Positions 23,109 through 28,520 of a stretch of 35,135 nucleotides of DNA are shown here, piece after piece. Both the position numbers and the translations under genes were made by a program. The stretch comes from Microbacterium testaceum (GTDB lineage Bacteria; Actinomycetota; Actinomycetes; Actinomycetales; Microbacteriaceae): positions 1 through 35,135 of the forward strand of contig NZ_LDRT01000053.1 of the NCBI RefSeq assembly GCF_001476655.1, read 5' to 3'. Under the pieces are notes generated by a model, which searched no databases, was not told where the DNA came from, and was given only the letters and a program-made list of their open reading frames with translations. Each line of letters opens with the position of its first letter. Position 1 is the stretch's first letter.

Positions 23109-24175
23109 CGACGCGCTCCATCGGCGCGGGTCGACAGGCGATCGAGCGCCCACGTTCCCGCCGCAGTCACGGCATCCCGCGCGTCCTTCAGCGCCCCGCA
23201 CGCGTTGAAGAAGCCGTGGATCTGGCCCGCGTGGGTCACGAGCGTCGTGTCCACCCCGGCCTCCCCGAGGCGCTGGGCGTAGGCGATGCCCTCGTCGCGC
23301 AGGACGTCGAAGCCCGAGACGGCGACGTACGCCGGGGCGAGCCCGTCGAGGTCGTCGGCGAGCAGGGGGGAGACGAGCGGATCGTCGGCTCGTCCGGTGC
23401 TGCCGAGGTAGTGCGCGGCGTACCACGTCATCTGCGCCTCGGTGAGGAAGAACCCGTCGCGGAACAGCTCGTACGACCGGTGACGACGGGAGAGGTCGGT
23501 GACCGGGCAGAAGAGGATCTGAAAGGCGGGGGTGCCCGTGGGGTCGTGGCGCGTGATGGTCGAGATGACCGCGGCCAGGTTTCCCCCGGCGCTCTCGCCG
23601 CCGACGCCGACGGCATCCGCGGTGCCGCCGAAGCGGTGCGCGTTGTCGCGCGTCCAGCGGAACGCGTCGACGCCGTCGTGGACGGCTGCGGGGAACGGGT
23701 TCTCGGGGGCGAGGCGGTAGTCGATCGAGACGACCGTCATCCCGGTTGTCGCAGCGAGCGTCCGGCACGTGGCATCCGCGCTGTCGAGGGAGCCCAGCAC
23801 CCAGCCGCCGCCATGGAAGTAGACGACCGTTCCGCGCGCCGGGCGGTCCGTTCGGGCGCGGTAGACGCGGGCTGGGACCCGCCCGTCGCGAGTGGGGATC
23901 GTGATGTCGACGCGTTCGGCCAGCCGCGTCGAGCTGGCGAAGGTCCAGGCTTCGACCTCGATGTGTGCGCGCGCCTGCGCCAGTGGCATCCGTTCGAAGT
24001 GAGCGCCCGGCGAGGCGTTCATGACCCGCAGGGAGGTCTGCACGGTGGGGTGCAGGCGGTGGCCGTCCACTTCGATCGGCGATCCGTTCAGACGGCGCAG
24101 GACGCCCTTCGGTACGCGCCCCAGCGCGCGGGCTCCCCAGTGCAGCGCATGGTCTTGCAGGCGGTGACGCACCAT
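23105..24175 (-). CDS. Alpha/beta hydrolase, HSL-type esterase
   Basis: A 356-aa cytoplasmic ester hydrolase. VVYFHGGGWVLGSLDSAD (His121, oxyanion hole) and VGGESAGGNLAAV (nucleophile Ser195; the usual GDSAGG reads GESAGG, as in family IV.) are the HSL family marks. The acid is in AVSGFDVLRDEG and the His in AGQIHGFF. The ATG at 24175 with GAGGAAAGG 9 nt upstream is preferred; a GTG eight codons earlier is possible. It is first in an operon with the MFS permease. The upstream 144 bp carry a regulon operator at 24305 and a weaker relative GCACACGCGTAC at 24232-24243. Confidence 0.9.
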   Translation of the reverse strand: MVRHRLQDHALHWGARALGRVPKGVLRRLNGSPIEVDGHRLHPTVQTSLRVMNASPGAHFERMPLAQARAHIEVEAWTFASSTRLAERVDITIPTRDGRVPARVYRARTDRPARGTVVYFHGGGWVLGSLDSADATCRTLAATTGMTVVSIDYRLAPENPFPAAVHDGVDAFRWTRDNAHRFGGTADAVGVGGESAGGNLAAVISTITRHDPTGTPAFQILFCPVTDLSRRHRSYELFRDGFFLTEAQMTWYAAHYLGSTGRADDPLVSPLLADDLDGLAPAYVAVSGFDVLRDEGIAYAQRLGEAGVDTTLVTHAGQIHGFFNACGALKDARDAVTAAGTWALDRLSTRADGARR

Positions 24176-24304
24176 TGATCGCACCCTTTCCTCGAACACA
24201 TCGTCGTGGTCGACTATCGGGTCACTTTATTGCACACGCGTACAAGATTGTGTGTCGAACGTGTGAAATCGCCGGGTGTGGTCGAGATTAGCCGGGCATA
24301 AGTA

Positions 24305-24316
24305 GTACATTTGTGC
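24305..24316. promoter_or_regulatory. Regulon operator site 2 (GTACATTTGTGC)
   Basis: It has the same arms as site 1 with a TT centre, upstream of the hydrolase-MFS operon. The extended match to site 1 (24303-24325) runs into the TetR stop codon. A degenerate relative, GCACACGCGTAC, lies at 24232-24243, closer to the hydrolase start. Confidence 0.72.
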
Positions 24317-24319
24317 AAA

Positions 24320-24955
24320 TTACTCGCCGGGCGACGCGGTCTCCCCCAGGGAACTGGTGGCGGCCAGGGTCACGAATCCGACGAGGGTGGCGCGCAGGGC
24401 GCGCGCCAAGGACTGGAAGTGGACCACTTCGGAACGGGCGATGCGATGAAGAGCGAATCCATCGATGAGGGCGACGACCGCCGCGGCGGCGTGCGGATCG
24501 GTCACGCCGTTGACGCGCAGGACGCTCCCGGCCAGCTCCCTCGTCTCGTCGAGGATGCGTTCGACGTGCGCGCGCAGGGCGGGATGCCGCGAGGCGAAGA
24601 GATAGATCTCGAACTGCGCCACGGTGTGCTCGTCGGACTGCTGCCGCACGATCTCGACGAACTCGTCGATCGCGGCGCCCGGCGAACCCGCACCGCTCTC
24701 GAGCACGGCGCGAAACTGCTGCAGCCGTGCGAATTCGGCATCCATCGCGTGGGCGACGGCCTCACCGATCATGTCGTCGAGCGAGTCGAAGAAGTACGTG
24801 GTGGAGGAGTGCGGCACATCGGCCGCGGCCGCGACCGAGCGGTGCGTGACGCCGGCGATACCGCGCTCGGCGATGATCGCCAGAGTCGCATCCAGCAGCA
24901 GCTCCCGACGCGCGCGCCCGCGCGCCCGCATCGATCGGCTCGTCGTCTCGCTCAC
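24320..24955 (-). CDS. TetR family regulator of the catabolic locus
   Basis: A 211-aa repressor. The N-terminal DNA-binding domain reads ARRELLLDATLAIIAERG, then GVTHRSVAAAADVPHSST (helix-turn-helix) and YFFDSLDDMIGEAV. The ligand domain ends near FVTLAATSSLG. The GTG at 24955 is chosen because GGAAGGGG lies 6 nt upstream; another GTG five codons earlier is possible. It sits between two metabolic operons and is divergent from the amine oxidase. It is the natural candidate to bind the three GYACAWWTGTGC sites, although no such site lies in its own 56-bp divergent promoter region, so it may not be autoregulated. Confidence 0.88.
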   Translation of the reverse strand: MSETTSRSMRARGRARRELLLDATLAIIAERGIAGVTHRSVAAAADVPHSSTTYFFDSLDDMIGEAVAHAMDAEFARLQQFRAVLESGAGSPGAAIDEFVEIVRQQSDEHTVAQFEIYLFASRHPALRAHVERILDETRELAGSVLRVNGVTDPHAAAAVVALIDGFALHRIARSEVVHFQSLARALRATLVGFVTLAATSSLGETASPGE

Positions 24956-25011
24956 GGCGTCCCCTTCCACGGCCCGACCGCCCGCGATCGCACCAGAAAC
25001 GGAGCAAGCCT

Positions 25012-26433
25012 ATGACCGTCACCCCCGAAGCCGTCGATCATGTCACGGCTCCCGACGTCGACGTCGTCGTCGTCGGCGCCGGATTGTCCGGCCTCACCGC
25101 TGCCCGCCGCCTCCATCAGCTCGGTCTGCGTGTCGCCGTCTTCGAAGCGTCCTCGCGGGTCGGCGGCCGCGTGAGCTCCACGACCGTGGAGGGTGTTCAT
25201 GTCGATCTCGGCGGCACTTTCGTCGGGCCCGGCCAGGATCGCATCATCGCGCTCGCCGACGAGGTCGGTGTGCGCCGGTTCCCCACGTACGCCGCGGGCG
25301 AGAACGTCATCCGCTGGCGTGGTCAGCACCGACGCTACCGCGGCACGGTGCCGCCGATGGGGGCGAATCTGCTCGACGTCGGTCGCATTCAGCTCTCGCT
25401 CGACCGCCTCGCGCGAAGCGTCCCGCGCGGAAACCCGGCCGCCGCCCCGCGCGCGGCCGAACTCGACGCCGACAGCCTCGGATCGTGGCTGCGACGCTCG
25501 CGCGCCTCGACGACCGCGCGCGACCTCATCGCGATCGCGAGCCGCACCACCTGGGGGTGCGAGCCCGACGAGGTGTCGCTGCTGCACGCGCTGCACTACA
25601 TCCATCAGGCGGGAGGGCTCTCGTCGATGCTCGACACCGAAGGCGGCGCGCAGGAGGAGCACTTCGTCGAGGGCTCGCACGAGATCGCCCGGAGAATCGC
25701 CGCCGACCTGGGCGAAGCGGTGCGTCTGAACGCTCCCGTGCAGCGGGTCGAGACGACGGAGGGCGGGGTGCTGGTCTCTGCGGGTGACGAACGGGTCGCG
25801 GCGGGTGCCGTCGTCGTGGCCGTCCCCCCGGCGCTGCGCTCGCGTATCGCGTTCGCGCCGGCACTTCCCGCGGTGCACGCCCAGATGTCGCAGAGGTGGC
25901 CCGCCGGGGTGCTGTCGAAGGCCTACGCGGTCTACGAGACCCCGTTCTGGCGCGAGCGGGATCTCTCCGGTCAGGGGCTCTCCGACACCGGCCCGGTCTT
26001 CATCACCTTCGATGCGAGCCCGCCCGAGCGAGGAGGTCCGGGCGTGCTCCTGGGATTCGTGGGCGGTGTCTACGCCCGCGAGTGGGACGCTCTCCCGGCC
26101 GAGGAGCGACGCGTGCGCGTGCTGTCGTCGTTCGCCGACCTGTTCGGCGCTCGAGCTTTGGATGCCACCGGGTTCATCGATCAGCGATGGGGCGCCGAGC
26201 CCTGGGCCGGGGGCGGTCCGACCGCTGCTCCGGGTCCGGGTGTGGTCGTGCCCTACGCGGGAGCGCTTGCCGCACCGGTCGGACGCGTGATCTGGGCGGG
26301 TACCGAGACTGCCGACCGATGGACCGGATTCATGGACGGAGCGGTGCGGGCCGGAGAGCGGGCGGCTCTGCAGGCGCGCGGCTTCGTCGCCTCTTCCTCG
26401 CAGGATCACACACGAACGGGAGCGTCCGCATGA
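25012..26433 (+). CDS. Flavin-containing monoamine oxidase family protein
   Basis: A 473-aa FAD enzyme that oxidises an amine to an imine/aldehyde with O2. DVVVVGAGLSGLTAARRL is the Rossmann motif, FEASSRVGGRV the second FAD contact, LGGTFVGPGQDRI the GG-doublet region. VLSKAYAVYETPFWR holds the conserved Lys of MAO and putrescine oxidase enzymes. The end has VIWAGTETADRWTGFMDGAV, the family C-terminal FAD motif. There is no covalent-flavin Cys in that stretch (a Thr/Ala context instead), so FAD is likely non-covalent. Divergent from the TetR gene; coupled by ATGA to the SRPBCC gene. Product aldehydes could feed the locus dehydrogenase (inferred). Confidence 0.93.
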   Translation: MTVTPEAVDHVTAPDVDVVVVGAGLSGLTAARRLHQLGLRVAVFEASSRVGGRVSSTTVEGVHVDLGGTFVGPGQDRIIALADEVGVRRFPTYAAGENVIRWRGQHRRYRGTVPPMGANLLDVGRIQLSLDRLARSVPRGNPAAAPRAAELDADSLGSWLRRSRASTTARDLIAIASRTTWGCEPDEVSLLHALHYIHQAGGLSSMLDTEGGAQEEHFVEGSHEIARRIAADLGEAVRLNAPVQRVETTEGGVLVSAGDERVAAGAVVVAVPPALRSRIAFAPALPAVHAQMSQRWPAGVLSKAYAVYETPFWRERDLSGQGLSDTGPVFITFDASPPERGGPGVLLGFVGGVYAREWDALPAEERRVRVLSSFADLFGARALDATGFIDQRWGAEPWAGGGPTAAPGPGVVVPYAGALAAPVGRVIWAGTETADRWTGFMDGAVRAGERAALQARGFVASSSQDHTRTGASA

Positions 26434-26864
26434 CGACATGGCGTCGCCAGTACACCCACCTCACCACCGCGTCACCGGAAGCGGTGTGGAAGCGATGGAC
26501 CACGCCGGAGGACTGGGTCGTGGACGACCCGGACCTGCGGGTCGCCGAGTTCGCCGTCCCGGCGCGCGTCGGCGCCGCCGGGCGCGTGATCAACCACGGC
26601 ACTCCGGCGCAGACCTTCACGTTCACCGAGCTGCAGCCGGGGGTCGCGATGAACTTCCGGATCCGGCTCCCGGGAGCTGTGCTCTCGCTCCCGCACCACA
26701 TGCGGCCGACGGCCAACGGCCTGTCGGTCACGCACGGCGTCGAGGTATCCGGCCCTCTCGCGTTCGTCCTCGGCCCCCTGGTGGGGCGCAAGATCGCCGC
26801 GGGCCTTCCCGCCGTCGTCCGCCTGGTCACCACGAACGCCCTGGGCGACATGGCGGCCGAGTGA
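26430..26864 (+). CDS. SRPBCC/START-like protein
   Basis: A 144-aa helix-grip protein that should bind a hydrophobic small molecule. It starts TTWRRQYTHLTTASPEAVWK with the usual strand, then WTTPEDWVVDDPDLRVAEF, an alternating strand region (FTFTELQPGVAMNFRIRLPG, then GLSVTHGVEVSGPLA), and a final long helix, KIAAGLPAVVRLVTTNAL, typical of polyketide-cyclase-like SRPBCC folds. The ATG overlaps the amine oxidase stop. A role as carrier or cyclase acting on the oxidase product is a guess. Followed by a 316-bp stretch with no intact gene. Confidence 0.82.
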   Translation: MTTWRRQYTHLTTASPEAVWKRWTTPEDWVVDDPDLRVAEFAVPARVGAAGRVINHGTPAQTFTFTELQPGVAMNFRIRLPGAVLSLPHHMRPTANGLSVTHGVEVSGPLAFVLGPLVGRKIAAGLPAVVRLVTTNALGDMAAE

Positions 26865-26871
26865 GGTCGTC

Positions 26872-27114
26872 ATGTCGCTGTCGATGACGCTGGCCACGCT
26901 CGCTCTCCGACTCACGGCTCGTCCGACGCGTCGGTCCCTGTCGCGCGAGACGACCCGTCCGCGCCCGAGTACGCCGCCGCCGAGACAGCCGCGCTCGTCG
27001 CCGCGGAGGGCGCACGCCGTGCCGAGCGCGTCGGCTCGGCGGGTACGTGACGCCGGAGGCGCGCGCCGCGTACGCGGATCGGAGAGATGTCGGAATCCTT
27101 CGGGCACGGGGTGA
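26872..27114 (+). pseudogene. Probable decayed gene remnant
   Basis: A GAGG site and an ATG start MSLSMTLATLALRLTARP, a good membrane- or lipid-facing N-terminus with strong GC3. After about 20 codons the coding character moves to another frame (DASVPVARDDPSAPEYAAAE...), which stops at a TGA, and then to a third frame (GYVTPEARAAYADRRDVGIL). Each piece looks like normal protein, while the uninterrupted 80-aa frame becomes a Pro/Arg/Ser run. Two frameshifts in a former gene of the SRPBCC operon explain this best; chance high-GC frames are the alternative. Confidence 0.4.
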
Positions 27115-27121
27115 CATAGCT

Positions 27122-27133
27122 GCACAAATGTGC
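27122..27133. promoter_or_regulatory. Regulon operator site 3 (GCACAAATGTGC)
   Basis: A perfect 5+2+5 palindrome (GCACA-AA-TGTGC). It lies between a possible -35 GTGACA (27111-27116) and a possible -10 AGAATC (27135-27140), 48 bp before the ATG of the 74-aa gene. It is the most symmetrical of the three sites. Confidence 0.72.
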
Positions 27134-27180
27134 CAGAATCGCGCCAGGGTGACGACGGTGCGCCCGGATCAGGAGACACG

Positions 27181-27405
27181 ATGGCTGCTCGATACGACCT
27201 CGCCAAGGTGAAGCTCGGCAAGCTCATGACCGACCCGGATGCCGAGGCGATCATCCTCGACGTCATCCCCGACCTGAAGAAGAGCCCGACGTACCTCGTG
27301 GCGAAGACGTTGACCGCGAGCGCGGCCCTCCAGTTGGCCGCCGCGCAGCTCGGCGCGGAGAAGGCCTCCGAACTGCGTCGCCGGGTCGAGGCGCTGGAGG
27401 CCTGA
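27181..27405 (+). CDS. Small protein of unknown function, putative regulon member
   Basis: A 74-aa soluble, probably all-helical protein: YDLAKVKLGKLMTDPDAEAI, IILDVIPDLKKSPTYLVAKT, then LQLAAAQLGAEKASELRRR. CAGGAG lies 6 nt before the ATG. No family is recognised. The operator palindrome at 27122-27133 sits in its promoter, which ties it to the hydrolase and kinase operons. It could be a small adaptor or an enzyme accessory; nothing in the sequence decides this. The next gene starts 43 bp downstream and may be co-transcribed. Confidence 0.72.
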   Translation: MAARYDLAKVKLGKLMTDPDAEAIILDVIPDLKKSPTYLVAKTLTASAALQLAAAQLGAEKASELRRRVEALEA

Positions 27406-27448
27406 GGGTCGTTTCCCCGGAGGCGGAGATGACAGAGGGGAACGTCTC

Positions 27449-27796
27449 ATGGTGATCGGCACGATCGCGCTCGCGGTGACGGGGGTGGTGCTCGCGGTTC
27501 TGGTCTCGTTGTGCGCCGCCGGAGTCATCGGGCCCAACCCCCTCGTGGGTATCCGGCTTCCGGTTCTTCTCGCGTCCCGCGATTCGTGGCGGGAAGGACA
27601 TCGATCCGCTGCGCTCCCCGCGTGGCTCGGCGCCGTCACTGCGAGTGTTCTCGGAGGTGTGGCCGTCCTTATCCCTGCTCTGGCCGATTGGGGGATTGTG
27701 TTCACCGCCATTCCCGTCCTGGCAGGAATCGTCTGGGGGACCGTGCGCGCATCGTCTGCCGCGAACGCCGTACTCGCGAATCGTGGGGTCGGGTGA
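27449..27796 (+). CDS. SdpI-family membrane protein
   Basis: A 115-aa protein with three hydrophobic stretches (residues 3-27, 56-78, 82-100). NPLVGIRLPVLLASRDSWRE followed by GHRSA is the SdpI signature (usual form GIRTPWTLSS...W...H), found in the immunity protein for the Bacillus cannibalism toxin SdpC and in many uncharacterised proteins. It is shorter than Bacillus SdpI (about 207 aa) and contains only the C-terminal-type domain, as is usual in actinobacteria. No toxin gene is nearby, so immunity function is not supported by context. GAGGGGAA precedes the ATG. Confidence 0.82.
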   Translation: MVIGTIALAVTGVVLAVLVSLCAAGVIGPNPLVGIRLPVLLASRDSWREGHRSAALPAWLGAVTASVLGGVAVLIPALADWGIVFTAIPVLAGIVWGTVRASSAANAVLANRGVG

Positions 27797-27804
27797 CCTG
27801 GCCC

Positions 27805-28070
27805 TCAGGGGGCCCGACTCTCGGCAACCCGCGCGGACTCAACGTGCGGACGACGGATCGATGCGAGTGCGAAGACAAGTGCTCCGAGGAGCAGCGCTGG
27901 CGGCCACAGGAGGACGATTGGCGTCGAGGGATTCGTACTGGCTTCGACGGCCGTGATCCACGTCAGAGTGACCATCCCGGTGAGAGCTACAAGAAACCCG
28001 AGACCCGCGCTGCCGGAGAAGCGGCCGAGATCGTCGCCGTTGGTGTCCGTGCCCGCCGCGTAGATTGGCT
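27805..28070 (-). pseudogene. Start-less membrane protein remnant
   Basis: On the minus strand a frame ending at TGA 27805-27807 reads like a real membrane protein: GTDTNGDDLGRFSGSAGLGF, a first helix LVALTGMVTLTWITAV, and a second helix IVLLWPPALLLGALVFALAS, then IRRPHVESARVAESRAP. It has good hydrophobic patterning, but there is no ATG, GTG or TTG upstream of the first helix; the frame simply runs back into the opposite strand of crcB. The 5' part was probably lost by a deletion joined to crcB. A frameshifted start or non-standard start codon is the alternative. Confidence 0.5.
28061..28066 (+). promoter_or_regulatory. Putative leaderless -10 box of crcB copy 2
   Basis: TAGATT ends 7 nt before the GTG at 28074. 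An alternative TTG start at 28065 would fall within this hexamer, so the GTG is preferred. Confidence 0.55.
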
Positions 28071-28073
28071 GAC

Positions 28074-28439
28074 GTGACCCCGCTCGTCTTCGCCACCGTC
28101 GCTGTCGCCGGGGGAGTCGGCGCGGGCGCGCGTTACCTGCTCGACGTCGCCATCCGTCACCGCACCGGCGAGAGCTTCCCCTGGGGCATCCTCGTGGTCA
28201 ACCTCTCCGGGGCGCTGGTGCTCGGCATCCTGAGCCGACTGCCCGCCGACGAAGCGTGGCGCTGGATCGTGGGGACGGGGCTGCTCGGCGGCTACACGAC
28301 CTTCAGCGCGGTCGCGGTGGCGACGGCGCTGTTCGCCGAAGAAGGCCGGACGCGCACCGCGACCGTGTACGCGGTGGCGTCATTCGCAGGGTCCGTCGTC
28401 GCCGCTCTGGTCGGCATCGGGATCGGCTCGCTCCTCTGA
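28074..28439 (+). CDS. crcB: Fluoride channel CrcB/Fluc (copy 2)
   Basis: A 121-aa, four-helix fluoride channel subunit. GGVGAGARYLLDVAI in helix 1 carries the conserved Arg; GILVVNLSGALVLGIL has the pore Asn; GTGLLGGYTTFSAVAVATA has the helix-3 break and the TTFS box. Copy 1 (18263) has GGFTTYS and copy 2 has GGYTTFS, so each lacks one of the two usual aromatic identities in complementary positions. The GTG start is set by the -10 box 7 nt upstream. No fluoride riboswitch is visible. Its 5' end overlaps the start-less remnant on the other strand. Confidence 0.92.
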   Translation: MTPLVFATVAVAGGVGAGARYLLDVAIRHRTGESFPWGILVVNLSGALVLGILSRLPADEAWRWIVGTGLLGGYTTFSAVAVATALFAEEGRTRTATVYAVASFAGSVVAALVGIGIGSLL

Positions 28440-28477
28440 CGCCGCCTCCCGCGCGGCGGTGCGTGGGATACTGGCCC

Positions 28478-28497
28478 TCGATACATCTCTGTATCGA
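28478..28497. promoter_or_regulatory. Perfect palindromic operator before RND gene
   Basis: TCGATACA and TGTATCGA flank TCTC, a 20-bp operator typical of TetR-type repressors. It starts 5 nt after GATACT (28467-28472), a plausible -10, so it would cover the transcription start. No regulator gene is adjacent; the controlling protein must be encoded elsewhere. Confidence 0.75.
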
Positions 28498-28520
28498 ATG
28501 GTGTTCCCGAGAGGTCCTTC

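Noticed and set aside
27449..27796. SdpI-like protein as immunity gene of a toxin system
   Set aside because: No toxin or SdpR-like regulator is adjacent; isolated SdpI-family proteins are common.
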